Shown: positions 7,628-17,784, numbered from the stretch's first letter. The stretch: DNA of 64,000 nucleotides from RECM01 sp047921215 (GCA_047921215.1 JBLRWO010000001.1:124001-188000), one strand, 5' to 3'. The notes: generated by a model not told the origin, from the sequence alone. Made by a program: numbers and translations.

Positions 7628-9664
7628 ATGCCGAAAAGAATCCTCGTTACCTCTGCTCTGCCCTATGCCAACGGCCCCATACATCTGGGGCATCTGGCAG
7701 GTGCATATCTCCCAGCTGACCTTTATGTAAGGTACAAGCGCCTCACCGGCCAGGAAGTACTCTTCATCTGCGGTTCCGACGAACACGGTGTACCTATTAC
7801 CATTGCCGCCGACAAGGAAGGCGTTTCTCCACAGGTAATTGTTGACCGCTATCATACCATGAACAAGAAGGTTTTCGAAGAGTTCGGCATCTCTTTCGAT
7901 TACTTCGGAAGAACCAGTTCTGCCGTTCACAGGGAAGTTTCGCAGGAAATATTCCTGAATCTGTACAAGAAGGGGATTTTCAAAAAAAAACGTGACAAGC
8001 AGTTTTTTGATGCCGGTGCAAACATGTTCCTGGCCGACCGCTACATAAAAGGGACCTGCCCTGTATGCGGTCATCCCGAAGCCTACGGCGACCAGTGTGA
8101 GAAATGCGGAACGTCGTTATCGCCCTCTGAACTGATCAATCCGGTTAGCATGCTGAGTGGGGAGCCGCCTGAACTTCGCGAAACCGAACACTGGTACATC
8201 CCGCTCGGCGATTTTCAGGATAGAATCAGCGCTTGGCTCGATACCCGCACCGGATGGAAACCGAATGTAATGGGTCAGTGCAAAAGCTGGCTTAACGCCG
8301 GTCTCGGCGACCGCGCCGTTACGAGGGATCTGAGCTGGGGGGTACCTGTACCGCTTGATGACGCTGAAGGAAAAGTACTTTATGTCTGGTTTGATGCACC
8401 CATAGGCTACATCTCTGCCACCAGGGAGTGGGCCGCCCATACCGGAAATCCCGAAGACTGGAAGCTCTACTGGATGGATGAGGAAACCGACCTCATCCAT
8501 TTTATCGGAAAAGACAACATCGTTTTTCACTGCATTATGTTTCCCGCCACCCTGATGGCCCACGGCGACTACATCCTGCCTGTAAATGTTCCCGCCAATG
8601 AATTCCTGAACCTCGAGGGGCGGAAACTCTCCACATCGCGGGGCTGGGCGGTATGGCTCCACGAGTACCTTGAAGAATTTGAGAGTGACCATCTTCGCTA
8701 CGCGCTGGGAACAAGTCTGCCGGAGACCAAGGATTCTGACTTTTCATGGAAGGATTTTCAGGCACGTGTCAACAACGAGCTGGCCGATATCTTCGGGAAT
8801 TTTATTTTCCGGACACTCTCCTTTACCGAACGATACTTCGGCGGCAACGTGCCGGAACTGGTAAACCCCACCGATGAAGACAAGGCGCTGCTGGCCGAAA
8901 TTGCTGAAACCCGGGATCAGCTGGGCAAATTGTACGATTCGTTTCACCTGCGTGAAGCACTGGCACTTACCATGAACCTGGCCCGCTCAGGCAATCGCTA
9001 TTTTACGAGCATGGAGCCATGGCACACCCGCAAAACCGATATGCAAAAATGTGGCAACACACTGCACGTTTGTCTGCAGGTGGCCGGATCCCTGTCTGTG
9101 CTGTTTGAACCGGTACTTCCCGATGCGTGCAAAAAACTCAGGTCCGACCTGGGTATTACTGGTCTCGTTTCCTGGTCGATGGCTGCATCCGATCTTCTGA
9201 AACCGGGAAGTACTGTCACTGCCGGCGAAATCCTTTTCCGGAAGCTTGAGGACGAACGAATAGAAAAACAGATCGGGAAATTGCTGAAAACCGATCACGA
9301 TTCAGGCACAACAACTGAAAAATCTGCTTATCCCGTGATCGGTGAACCGGTCGAATTCAGTACATTTGCCGGTCTTGATATCAGAGCGGGTAAAATCGTA
9401 AAAGCGGCTCCCGTCAAAGGGTCGAAAAAACTGCTTGACCTGAAGGTCGATATCGGAATTGAAATCCGGCGAATCATTTCCGGGATTGCGGAGTTTCACA
9501 ATGCCGGGGATGTTGTCGGGCAGAAGGTATGTGTTGTGGCAAACCTGATGCCCAAAAAAATTATGGGTATTGAAAGTAACGGGATGATACTTATGGCAAA
9601 AAGTGCCGACAATGTACTCCATTTCGTTTCAACAGATGCTGAACCCGGCAGCCCCGTAACATGA
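7628..9664 (+). CDS. metG: Methionyl-tRNA synthetase
   Basis: This 678-residue class I synthetase attaches methionine to tRNA-Met. The HIGH-type motif is PYANGPIHLGHLAGAY near residues 12-27. A zinc knuckle uses Cys144, Cys147, Cys157 and Cys160. The KMSKS loop appears as KLSTS at residues 333-337. From about residue 575 to the end there is an EMAP/Trbp-like tRNA-binding domain (FAGLDIRAGKIVKA, then GQKVCVVANLMPKKIMGI), the homodimerising form found in many bacteria. The ATG at 7628 directly precedes a PKRILVTSALPYANG start typical of the family. Confidence 0.97.
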   Translation: MPKRILVTSALPYANGPIHLGHLAGAYLPADLYVRYKRLTGQEVLFICGSDEHGVPITIAADKEGVSPQVIVDRYHTMNKKVFEEFGISFDYFGRTSSAVHREVSQEIFLNLYKKGIFKKKRDKQFFDAGANMFLADRYIKGTCPVCGHPEAYGDQCEKCGTSLSPSELINPVSMLSGEPPELRETEHWYIPLGDFQDRISAWLDTRTGWKPNVMGQCKSWLNAGLGDRAVTRDLSWGVPVPLDDAEGKVLYVWFDAPIGYISATREWAAHTGNPEDWKLYWMDEETDLIHFIGKDNIVFHCIMFPATLMAHGDYILPVNVPANEFLNLEGRKLSTSRGWAVWLHEYLEEFESDHLRYALGTSLPETKDSDFSWKDFQARVNNELADIFGNFIFRTLSFTERYFGGNVPELVNPTDEDKALLAEIAETRDQLGKLYDSFHLREALALTMNLARSGNRYFTSMEPWHTRKTDMQKCGNTLHVCLQVAGSLSVLFEPVLPDACKKLRSDLGITGLVSWSMAASDLLKPGSTVTAGEILFRKLEDERIEKQIGKLLKTDHDSGTTTEKSAYPVIGEPVEFSTFAGLDIRAGKIVKAAPVKGSKKLLDLKVDIGIEIRRIISGIAEFHNAGDVVGQKVCVVANLMPKKIMGIESNGMILMAKSADNVLHFVSTDAEPGSPVT

Positions 9665-9748
9665 CACACATCGTCAGTATGTATGATCTTACCGGTTTTA
9701 CCTGGCTGGCAACACTGACCTTTCAGTACCTAATCCTGAATAAGCTAC

Positions 9749-11764
9749 ATGGAAGTAACCGTTACTGAAAAGACGAAAACGCATCTGATTTACCCGGGGC
9801 TCGGAAACCGCCCTTCGGAGGATTATACCGAATTTCGTTTCTTCTGTCCGAGGGCCAGCCGTGTCTATCTCGAACTGTTTGAAACCTACGATCAGCAATC
9901 GGGAAAACGTTTCCCCATGAACCTGAACGGCGGCGGTATATGGCAGCTCACGCTTAAGGGTAATCATTTCGGCAAATACTACGGTTACCGGATTATGGCC
10001 CCTAAAGACCTGCCCAATTTCGAGCATACCAACGAGTTGATAGCAGATCCGTTCGGGCTCTTCGTAACGGCACGCAATCACCATCTGCAGTACCCGAAAA
10101 CCCTGATTCTGAAACCCGAACCTTTCGACTGGGATGACGATACATTTGTAGTACCCGAAGATCACCGCGATCTGATTATTTATGAAGCACATCTTAAAGA
10201 TCTGACCGCACATCCCTCGGCAGTTGCTGGACATCCCGGCGGATATCTGGGTCTGGCCGAATGCGGTACAAGGGGCGGCCTCTCCCATCTCAAAGACCTT
10301 GGAATTAACGCCCTTGAACTGCTCCCCCTGCAGAAATTCCCTTTATATGAACCGGCTCACAATGAACCGATCAGCGAAGGTGTTCTGAATACATGGAACC
10401 ACTACGGGAGAAATTACTGGGGGTACATGACCAGTTTCTTTTTTGCACCGGAAACCATTTTTGCATCCGACGGAACTACGAAGCCGGGTGCAGTAATCGG
10501 TGCAACCACAGCAGCCATAACTGAATTCAAGCTGATGGTAAAATCATTGCACAGCCAGGGTATTGCTGTAATTATGGATGTGGTTTATAACCACGTTTCA
10601 CAGTATGACCTCAATCCGCTTAAGTACATTGATCAGGAATATTTCTTCCGCTTGAATCCCGATGGAACGTACCGCTCGGAAAGCGGTTGTGGCAATGATC
10701 TCAAGACCGAAGCACCCGTTGCACGTCAGCTCATCATCGAATCACTGAAATACTGGATGCAGGAGTACCATATCGACGGTTTCCGGTTTGACCTTGCCAA
10801 CCTGATTGACCGCGATACCGCTGAACTGATCAAAAAGGAGACCAGGGCTGTTAACCCCAATGTGGTATTGATTGCAGAACCCTGGGGTGGCGGGTACGAT
10901 CCGAACGGATTTTCGGCCATGGACTGGGCCGCCTGGAACGACCAGATCCGCAATGGTGTAAAGGGGTCTGATCCCGTAAGCGGCAAGGGTTTTATTTTCG
11001 GTGGCTGGCAATATGAAACATCCAGGGAAGCTCTCGAAAATTTCATGACCGGCACCCTCTGGGACGGTCCGAACGGCCGGTTTGCCAAACCGGAACACAG
11101 TGTGAATTACCTCGAATCACACGACGGATATACCCTTGGCGACTTCGTACGTATCGGATACGACAGGTCCCGGAAAGATGCTATTGTCAACGACATCTCT
11201 GATTATACCCGCCTCAGCAAGATTGAGCTGCGTTCGGCAAAACTGGCAGCGCTGTTCCTGCTTACAGCCCAGGGTATACCGATGCTGCATGCGGGCCAGG
11301 AATGGGCACGGGCAAAAATCATCCGCAAAACCGATGTTGATGACCCCAATACAGGATTGCCGGACCATAACAGCTACGAAAAAGATAATGAAACCAATTA
11401 TCTTAACTATGAAGAGATTGCTCTTAATCAGCCTTTGTATGATTACTACAAGGGACTGATCAGCCTTAGGAAATCTTCGCCGGCACTGCGCCGTTCTGAC
11501 CCCGATGATATCGATTTCACCGAGTATTACGACGCGCTGTTTCTAACCTGCATAATCCGGGGTAAAAGTTCGGGCGACAACTATGATTACCTGATCTCCA
11601 TGAACGCCAACAACGAATATGAGCAGGAGCTTCACCTGCCGGAGGGAACCTGGGAACTACTGGTTACGGATCAGCAAGCCGGAGATTCGGCGATTCTCCG
11701 CATGAACGGAATGGTCTGGCTAGCCCCTCTTTCCGGACTTGTTGCCCGAAAGTTGCGGAGTTAA
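9749..11764 (+). CDS. GH13 glycogen/pullulan debranching-type enzyme with CBM48
   Basis: The 671-residue protein starts with a CBM48-like beta domain (about residues 20-105) and then a GH13 barrel. The conserved regions are DVVYNH near 277-282, GFRFDLAN with nucleophile Asp348, AEPW with acid/base Glu377, and ESHD with Asp459. The segments YEAHLKDLT and GRNYWGYMTSFFFAP point to the isoamylase/GlgX/type-I pullulanase branch, which hydrolyses alpha-1,6 links in glycogen or limit dextrins. No signal peptide is visible, so a cytoplasmic role is likely. No other glycogen gene lies nearby. Exact subfamily and substrate are uncertain. Confidence 0.85.
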   Translation: MEVTVTEKTKTHLIYPGLGNRPSEDYTEFRFFCPRASRVYLELFETYDQQSGKRFPMNLNGGGIWQLTLKGNHFGKYYGYRIMAPKDLPNFEHTNELIADPFGLFVTARNHHLQYPKTLILKPEPFDWDDDTFVVPEDHRDLIIYEAHLKDLTAHPSAVAGHPGGYLGLAECGTRGGLSHLKDLGINALELLPLQKFPLYEPAHNEPISEGVLNTWNHYGRNYWGYMTSFFFAPETIFASDGTTKPGAVIGATTAAITEFKLMVKSLHSQGIAVIMDVVYNHVSQYDLNPLKYIDQEYFFRLNPDGTYRSESGCGNDLKTEAPVARQLIIESLKYWMQEYHIDGFRFDLANLIDRDTAELIKKETRAVNPNVVLIAEPWGGGYDPNGFSAMDWAAWNDQIRNGVKGSDPVSGKGFIFGGWQYETSREALENFMTGTLWDGPNGRFAKPEHSVNYLESHDGYTLGDFVRIGYDRSRKDAIVNDISDYTRLSKIELRSAKLAALFLLTAQGIPMLHAGQEWARAKIIRKTDVDDPNTGLPDHNSYEKDNETNYLNYEEIALNQPLYDYYKGLISLRKSSPALRRSDPDDIDFTEYYDALFLTCIIRGKSSGDNYDYLISMNANNEYEQELHLPEGTWELLVTDQQAGDSAILRMNGMVWLAPLSGLVARKLRS

Positions 11765-11820
11765 ACAGAATTATTCTATTTTAGGCATCGCTTAAAATCC
11801 ATAACCAGACTCCATCCAAC

Positions 11821-13188
11821 TTGGCTAATACTGAAGCTCACGGTCGCGGTAACTGGAATTCAACACTCGGCTTTGTACTTGCGGCGGCAGGATCCGCAGT
11901 CGGTCTCGGCAACATCTGGGGGTTCCCCAGCCAGGTAGCCGATAACGGCGGTGCTATTTTTATTCTGATCTATCTGATCTGCTGTTTCGCAATCGGTCTG
12001 CCGGTAATGATAGCCGAGCTGACCATTGGCCGGCATACCAAGAAGAACCCCGTTGGGGCGTTCAGGATGCTGGGCAAAGGCCCGCTTGCCCCGCTGATCG
12101 GCATATGGGGGCTCATCTGTGGTGTGATGATCCTTGCATTCTACCTGGTAGTATCCGGCTGGACACTGGCATATGTGATCGAAGAAGTACTCTATTACTT
12201 CGGTCAGGCTGAACTCGCTGCAGTGGTAGGCAATCTGGAACATGGGACCAAAAACGCCATTTTTTCAGTGTTTTTTATGCTCGCAACCATTTTAATCATT
12301 ACCGGCGGGGTCAGCAATGGTATAGAAAAGGCAACCAAAATGCTGATGCCGGTCCTCATAGGGTTGTTGCTGATAATGATTTTTTATGTGCTTACACTGG
12401 ACGGTGCGATGCAGGGTGTATCTGTCTATCTCAAACCTGACTTTTCGGAATTCAACGCGGATGTGGTGCTATCTGCCTTGGGGCAGGCGTTTTTCTCCCT
12501 TTCTCTTGGTATGGGGGCCCTCATCACTTACGGATCCTACATCAGCAAGCAACAGAATATCGTAGAGTCGGCTACCTATGTAACCCTTGCTGATATTGGC
12601 ATCGCTTTCCTTGCAGGATTTCTGATCATACCGGCCATGTACGTGGCTGTGAATTCGGGCATTAATATACTCGATGCCGATGGCAATCTTGCTGCAGGCA
12701 CCCAGCTCGTATTTATCGTATTGCCTGAAATGTTTCACAATATGGGATCCGTTGGGCTGGTGGCCGGTGTTGCCTTTTTCCTGCTGCTGAGTCTTGCAGC
12801 CCTTACCTCCACCATATCGCTGCTGGAAGTACCGGTTTCATACGCCATTGATGAGCACCGAATTACCAGGCGTTCGGCATCGTGGGGCATTGGCGGTGGC
12901 ATTGCTATTCTTGCCGTGATTGTATCCTACAACATCAATCTTATCGATGTACTGGTTAACATTTTTAATGAAGTCGGTCTTCCGCTGGGTGGCCTGATGA
13001 TCTGTATTTTCCTCGGGTACTTCTGGAAAACCGAAAACGCGCTGCTTGAAATCAGTATCGGTTATAAAAATATCAACGAAAGCTCATTTGGTGCTATTTG
13101 GTCCTTTTTCATTCGTTATATTTGTCCTTTACTAATCGGCCTGGTCTTTATCAGCACGATCTACTCAATGCTGCCATGGTTCGGTTAA
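11821..13188 (+). CDS. Sodium-dependent symporter, NSS/SNF family
   Basis: The 455-residue membrane protein has the NSS hallmark in its first helix, STLGFVLAAAGSAVGLGNIW, followed by FPSQVADNGGAIF, which together make the Na+ sites of the LeuT fold. About eleven further hydrophobic segments follow. Members import amino acids or similar solutes driven by Na+; the substrate is not evident. No ATG fits the family start, so the TTG at 11821 (GCTAATACTGAAG follows) is chosen. It sits 56 bases after the GH13 gene and may share its transcript. A Na+-driven importer suits a marine or saline habitat. Confidence 0.9.
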   Translation: MANTEAHGRGNWNSTLGFVLAAAGSAVGLGNIWGFPSQVADNGGAIFILIYLICCFAIGLPVMIAELTIGRHTKKNPVGAFRMLGKGPLAPLIGIWGLICGVMILAFYLVVSGWTLAYVIEEVLYYFGQAELAAVVGNLEHGTKNAIFSVFFMLATILIITGGVSNGIEKATKMLMPVLIGLLLIMIFYVLTLDGAMQGVSVYLKPDFSEFNADVVLSALGQAFFSLSLGMGALITYGSYISKQQNIVESATYVTLADIGIAFLAGFLIIPAMYVAVNSGINILDADGNLAAGTQLVFIVLPEMFHNMGSVGLVAGVAFFLLLSLAALTSTISLLEVPVSYAIDEHRITRRSASWGIGGGIAILAVIVSYNINLIDVLVNIFNEVGLPLGGLMICIFLGYFWKTENALLEISIGYKNINESSFGAIWSFFIRYICPLLIGLVFISTIYSMLPWFG

Positions 13189-13277
13189 GATTTCCCGGGC
13201 GACCGGTGTTCGTCATTTTTAATTGAGATAGTGCTGCTAACAGGCTATTTTCACAAGAACAAAATTCAGCTAACTGT

Positions 13278-13850
13278 ATGCCAAAAATTTCCACGGCCGA
13301 TTTCAGGAACGGCCTTACCATTAAACTAAATAACGACCTGTTTTCAATTATTGAATTTCAGCACGTCAAACCTGGTAAGGGCGGCGCGTTTGTCCGAACC
13401 AAAATGAAAGGTATCCTTACGGGTAAAGTACTCGATAAAACCTTTCGTGCCGGTGAAAACGTAGAGTCGGTACGGGTGGAACGCCATCCCTATCAGTTCC
13501 TTTACAATGACGGTATGGCATACCATTTTATGCACACACAAACATATGAGCAGGTTGCGTTGAACGAAGCCCAGGTCGATAAACCTGCATTTATGAAGGA
13601 AAGCCAGGAGGTTATCATGGTGATTGATGCCGATGCCGACCAGATTCTGTTTACCGAACTGCCCGACCATGTAGTTCTTCTGGTCACACAAACCGAACCC
13701 GGTGTCCGGGGCGATACAGCCCAGGGTGCTTCCAAACCCGCGACCCTTGAATCCGGTGTTACCATTCAGGTCCCTCTTTTCATTAACGAGGGCGATTTGG
13801 TGAAAGTTGACAGCCGCGATGGTACTTACTCTGAACGTGTTAAATCCTGA
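13278..13850 (+). CDS. efp: Elongation factor P
   Basis: The 190-residue protein shows the three-domain EF-P layout and rescues ribosomes stalled at polyproline. Lys34 in HVKPGKGGAF aligns with the modified tip lysine of the EpmA-type EF-P, so beta-lysylation or a similar modification is possible, though no modification enzyme is visible in this window. The C-terminal domain with GDLVKVDSRDGTYSERV is complete. It is followed after 12 bases by accB, an arrangement seen in many bacteria. Confidence 0.96.
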   Translation: MPKISTADFRNGLTIKLNNDLFSIIEFQHVKPGKGGAFVRTKMKGILTGKVLDKTFRAGENVESVRVERHPYQFLYNDGMAYHFMHTQTYEQVALNEAQVDKPAFMKESQEVIMVIDADADQILFTELPDHVVLLVTQTEPGVRGDTAQGASKPATLESGVTIQVPLFINEGDLVKVDSRDGTYSERVKS

Positions 13851-13862
13851 GGGGAATATGTT

Positions 13863-14378
13863 ATGGATCTTAAACTGATAAAAAACCTTCTGACCATGAT
13901 CTCCGACAGCGATGTCAATGAGGTCTCCATTGAAGAAGGCGAATTCAAGATAAAAATCAAAAAACAGCCCGACGTGGTACAGATGCGCGGACCTGCACCC
14001 GTTAATTACATGCAGATGCAGGATAATCCGCCTTCAGGTCAAAATCCTGCGCCAGCCGTACAGGCCGCTCCATCTGCGCCATCAACTGCGACAGCGGCCG
14101 CTGAAACCAGGGCATCTGAAGCTGCAGATGCATCGAAGACCGTCATCATAAAATCGCCCATCGTTGGTACCTGGTACGAGTCTCCGGCTCCCGATCAGGA
14201 ACCCTACGTTCAGATTGGCAGCAAAATAACCAAGGGCAAAACCCTGTGCATCATCGAGGCCATGAAGATCATGAACGAGATCGAATCGGAGTACGAAGGT
14301 AAAATTGTAAATATCCTGGTTAAAAATGCACAACCTGTCGAATTCGATCAGCCTTTGTTTGAAATTGAGCCAGCCTGA
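13863..14378 (+). CDS. accB: Biotin carboxyl carrier protein of acetyl-CoA carboxylase
   Basis: The 171-residue carrier has an N-terminal helix that binds AccC, an Ala/Pro-rich linker (about residues 55-92), and a C-terminal biotinyl domain. Lys135 in IEAMKIMNE is the biotin attachment site. Carboxybiotin made by AccC is delivered to the carboxyltransferase to form malonyl-CoA. A GAGGGGA stretch overlapping the efp stop gives a weak SD about 10 bases before the ATG. It lies between efp and accC in a tight operon. Confidence 0.96.
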   Translation: MDLKLIKNLLTMISDSDVNEVSIEEGEFKIKIKKQPDVVQMRGPAPVNYMQMQDNPPSGQNPAPAVQAAPSAPSTATAAAETRASEAADASKTVIIKSPIVGTWYESPAPDQEPYVQIGSKITKGKTLCIIEAMKIMNEIESEYEGKIVNILVKNAQPVEFDQPLFEIEPA

Positions 14379-14383
14379 TATCT

Positions 14384-15742
14384 ATGTTTAAAAAAATTCT
14401 GATAGCCAACCGCGGAGAAATTGCCCTCAGGATAATCAGGACCTGCAAGGAAATGGGCATTAAAACCGTAGCTGTCTATTCTACTGCTGATACCGACAGC
14501 CTGCATGTCCGGTTTGCCGATGAGGCTGTTTGCATCGGCCCGCCTCCCTCCCGGGAGAGTTACCTGAAGATTCCTCGTATCCTTGCCGCAGCTGAAATCA
14601 CCAATGCCGAGGCGATACACCCTGGATATGGATTTCTGGCCGAAAACGCCGAGTTTTCCCGCATCTGTGGCGAGCACAATATTAAATTTATCGGACCAGG
14701 ACCCGACATGATTTCTGCAATGGGCGACAAGGCAACCGCCCGGGAAAATATGCTCAAGTATGGAGTGCCCATCATTCCGGGCAGCGACGGAATCATAAAA
14801 ACGGTAAAAGAGGGAGAAGCGGTAGCGGCCGAAATCGGCTTTCCGGTTATCATCAAAGCCAGCGCAGGGGGCGGCGGCCGGGGTATGCGCATCGTCAACG
14901 AAGCTTCAGAGTTTGCATCCCAGTTCAATGCTGCCAGGAATGAGGCCGATGCCGCCTTCGGGAATCCTGCCGTGTATATTGAAAAATTCATCGTGAAACC
15001 CAGACATGTTGAAATTCAGATCATGGGCGACCGCCATGGCACCATTCAGCACTATGGCGAGCGCGACTGCTCCATGCAGCGGCGGCACCAGAAACTTATT
15101 GAGGAGAGTCCCTCCCCCATTATGACCCCCGAGCTGCGGGAAAAAATGGGCCAGGCCGCTATTCGTGCAGCCGAAACTGTTCAGTATGAAGGAGCCGGCA
15201 CCGTCGAGTTTCTGGTCGACAAAGACATGAACTTCTACTTCATGGAGATGAACACGCGTATACAGGTCGAACATCCGGTAACCGAAGAGGTAACCAATGC
15301 AGATCTGATCAGACTTCAGATTGAAGTGGCTGCCGGACTTCCCCTGAGCAGAAAACCATTGAAGATGCGTGGTCACTCCATAGAATGCCGCATCAATGCT
15401 GAAGACCCGCAATATGGATTCCGGCCGTCGGCGGGCCGCATTACAACCTTCCATATGCCCGGCGGACACAGTGTGCGGGTCGACACCCACGCATATGCCG
15501 CATATAATGTACCACCCAATTATGATTCCATGATCGCAAAACTGATCGTGAGTGCCCCTACCCGATTGGAAGCTATTGAACGAATGAAAAGGGCCCTGAA
15601 CGAGTTTGTGATCGAAGGTATCAAAACGACCATCCCCTATCAGATTCAGATCATGAATGATCCGAATTTTGTAAATGGCAACTTTGACACCAAATACCTT
15701 GAAACTACATTCCAATTTAATCCGCATTCCGAAAAACTGTAA
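14384..15742 (+). CDS. accC: Biotin carboxylase subunit of acetyl-CoA carboxylase
   Basis: The 452-residue ATP-grasp enzyme carboxylates biotin on AccB using ATP and bicarbonate. It starts FKKILIANRGEIALRIIRTC, typical of the family. It has the glycine-rich ATP loop KASAGGGGRGMRIV, the bicarbonate/metal region FYFMEMNTRIQVEHPVTEE, and a complete C-terminal domain (SIECRINAEDP, then GFRPSAG). The start is 5 bases after the accB stop and the stop is 3 bases before gcvH. No carboxyltransferase genes (accA/accD) are in the window. Confidence 0.96.
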   Translation: MFKKILIANRGEIALRIIRTCKEMGIKTVAVYSTADTDSLHVRFADEAVCIGPPPSRESYLKIPRILAAAEITNAEAIHPGYGFLAENAEFSRICGEHNIKFIGPGPDMISAMGDKATARENMLKYGVPIIPGSDGIIKTVKEGEAVAAEIGFPVIIKASAGGGGRGMRIVNEASEFASQFNAARNEADAAFGNPAVYIEKFIVKPRHVEIQIMGDRHGTIQHYGERDCSMQRRHQKLIEESPSPIMTPELREKMGQAAIRAAETVQYEGAGTVEFLVDKDMNFYFMEMNTRIQVEHPVTEEVTNADLIRLQIEVAAGLPLSRKPLKMRGHSIECRINAEDPQYGFRPSAGRITTFHMPGGHSVRVDTHAYAAYNVPPNYDSMIAKLIVSAPTRLEAIERMKRALNEFVIEGIKTTIPYQIQIMNDPNFVNGNFDTKYLETTFQFNPHSEKL

Positions 15743-15745
15743 CCA

Positions 15746-16126
15746 ATGAACAACCCCTCAGAACTTAAATACTCAAAAGAACATGAATGGCTCCGCCTGA
15801 ATGATGACGGTACCGCTACCGTAGGCATTACCGACTTTGCCCAGGGTGAACTGGGCGATATTGTTTTTGTGGAGATTAATGAAATAGGAGAAGAGCTGGA
15901 TCAGGATGAAGTTTTCGGAACCGTTGAAGCTGTTAAAACGGTATCTGAATTGTTTCTGCCTGTTCAGGGTACCGTGGTTGAGTTCAATGAAAAACTCAAA
16001 GACAACCCTGAACTTGTAAACGAAGATCCCTATGGCGAGGGCTGGATGGTCAAAATAAAGCCGAGCAACCAGGCCGATATCGATTCTTTGCTCAGTGCCG
16101 AGGAATACGGTCAGATCATTTCCTGA
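15746..16126 (+). CDS. gcvH: Glycine cleavage system H protein
   Basis: The 126-residue protein is a lipoyl carrier with Lys64 in FGTVEAVKTVSEL as the lipoate site, plus the usual KYSKEHEWLR start and YGEGWMVKI strand. It shuttles the aminomethyl group in glycine cleavage or can serve as a lipoate relay. None of gcvT, gcvP, lipA or lipB is nearby. The gene is placed 3 bases after accC, so a lipoyl carrier and a biotinyl carrier are made from one transcript. Confidence 0.95.
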   Translation: MNNPSELKYSKEHEWLRLNDDGTATVGITDFAQGELGDIVFVEINEIGEELDQDEVFGTVEAVKTVSELFLPVQGTVVEFNEKLKDNPELVNEDPYGEGWMVKIKPSNQADIDSLLSAEEYGQIIS

Positions 16127-16234
16127 GACACTTCTCCCTTTTGCCGCAGCTGTTTCATGGTAAACCATTCAACCGGCATTTTGCATTGCCATTGTGGCTG
16201 GTATTACTGCGATCCTATTTTATAATCTGAACAC

Positions 16235-17782
16235 ATGAGTACTCACAACGAGTGGATTCTTATTCTCGACTACGGGTCGCAGTACACGCAACTCATTGCC
16301 CGCCGGCTCCGGGAACTGAATGTCTACTGTGAAATCCATCCGTTCAACACAGACTTCACCAGACTTTTCCCTGTAAGACCCTCAGGTGTTGTGCTCTCGG
16401 GTGGCCCCATGAGCGTGAACGACAAGGAAGCCCCATATATGCGGCCGGAAATTCTCGATTGGGAGGTACCGGTGCTCGGTATATGCTACGGGCTCCAGAT
16501 TATGGCACACACCCGCATTCCGGGCAGCGTGGCAAGAGCTCCGCAACGGGAGTTTGGCCGTGCAAGCCTGATCATCGACAGTCACAGCGACCTTTTCAAA
16601 GGGTTTCCGGCTGAAACACAGGTCTGGATGAGCCATGCCGATAAAATCACTTCACTTCCGGATTCCTTTGATGTGATTGCTCATACGAAAAACGCTCATG
16701 TTGCTGCTGTCCGCGACAAACACCTGCCCATATATGGTGTGCAATTTCATCCGGAAGTAGTGCATACCGAACTCGGTGAGCAGCTGCTCGAAAACTTTGT
16801 GAGCTCGATCTGTAATATGAAACGCGACTGGACTGCTGCTTCCTTTATTGAAAGCACCATTAGCAACATCAGGGACCAGGTTGGCAACAGCCGGGTGATC
16901 TGTGCACTCTCCGGAGGGGTCGATTCAACTGTGGCCGCTACCCTTATCCACCAGGCTATCGGCGATCAGCTGCTATGTGTTTTTGTCGATAACGGACTGC
17001 TCAGGAAAAACGAATTTAATGATGTACTAAATCTCTACACATCTGTACTGCATTTGCCGGTAACAGGGGTGGATGCCTCGGAAAAATTCCTGACCCGCCT
17101 CAATGGAATTTCAGACCCCGAGGAAAAACGCAAGATTATCGGCAGTACATTTATTGATGTGTTCGATGAGGCAGTAGCCGGTGATAAGAATTTTCGCTTT
17201 CTTGCTCAGGGAACCCTGTATCCCGATGTGATTGAAAGTGTTTCCTTCAAAGGACCATCGGTTACGATCAAATCGCACCATAATGTGGGAGGTCTGCCTG
17301 AAAAGATGAACCTGAAACTGGTGGAACCGCTACGTGAGTTATTCAAGGACGAGGTCCGGCGGGTCGGCCGCGAGCTGGGTATCCCGGAACGGTTCATCAG
17401 CCGGCACCCCTTCCCCGGTCCCGGCCTGGGAATCAGGGTGCTCGGGCCGTTAAGCAAGGAAAAACTAGACCTGCTCCGTGAGGCTGATTTTATTTTTATT
17501 GAGGAGCTCAAAGAGCAGCATCTCTATGATAAGGTTTGGCAGGCGCTGGTTGTGTTGCTGCCCGTTCAGAGTGTAGGTGTTATGGGCGATGAACGCACCT
17601 ATGAATTTACCGCCGCAATTCGTGCTGTGACCAGTGTTGATGGCATGACGGCCGACTGGGCTCATCTGCCACTCGAATTCCTCGCGCATGTTTCTAACAG
17701 GATCATTAACGAAGTTAACGGAATAAACAGGGTTGTTTACGATATCAGCTCAAAACCCCCGGCTACTATTGAATGGGAATAG
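16235..17782 (+). CDS. guaA: GMP synthase (glutamine-hydrolysing)
   Basis: This 515-residue fusion converts XMP to GMP. The N-terminal glutaminase domain has nucleophile Cys84 in GICYGLQIM and the HPE of VQFHPEVVHTELG. The ATP pyrophosphatase domain has the P-loop ALSGGVDSTVAATL near residues 226-239, and the C-terminal dimer domain ends VYDISSKPPATIEWE, the expected terminus. It follows gcvH after 108 bases and may have its own promoter. Confidence 0.97.
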   Translation: MSTHNEWILILDYGSQYTQLIARRLRELNVYCEIHPFNTDFTRLFPVRPSGVVLSGGPMSVNDKEAPYMRPEILDWEVPVLGICYGLQIMAHTRIPGSVARAPQREFGRASLIIDSHSDLFKGFPAETQVWMSHADKITSLPDSFDVIAHTKNAHVAAVRDKHLPIYGVQFHPEVVHTELGEQLLENFVSSICNMKRDWTAASFIESTISNIRDQVGNSRVICALSGGVDSTVAATLIHQAIGDQLLCVFVDNGLLRKNEFNDVLNLYTSVLHLPVTGVDASEKFLTRLNGISDPEEKRKIIGSTFIDVFDEAVAGDKNFRFLAQGTLYPDVIESVSFKGPSVTIKSHHNVGGLPEKMNLKLVEPLRELFKDEVRRVGRELGIPERFISRHPFPGPGLGIRVLGPLSKEKLDLLREADFIFIEELKEQHLYDKVWQALVVLLPVQSVGVMGDERTYEFTAAIRAVTSVDGMTADWAHLPLEFLAHVSNRIINEVNGINRVVYDISSKPPATIEWE

Positions 17783-17784
17783 TT

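Noticed and set aside
14906..15727. Open frame of 273 codons opposite accC
   Set aside because: Antisense shadow of accC without a recognisable domain or start signal.
16221..16226. TATAAT just upstream of guaA as a -10 box
   Set aside because: It lies 8 bases before the ATG, which would give an almost leaderless message, and no -35 or TTG element occurs at a usual distance.
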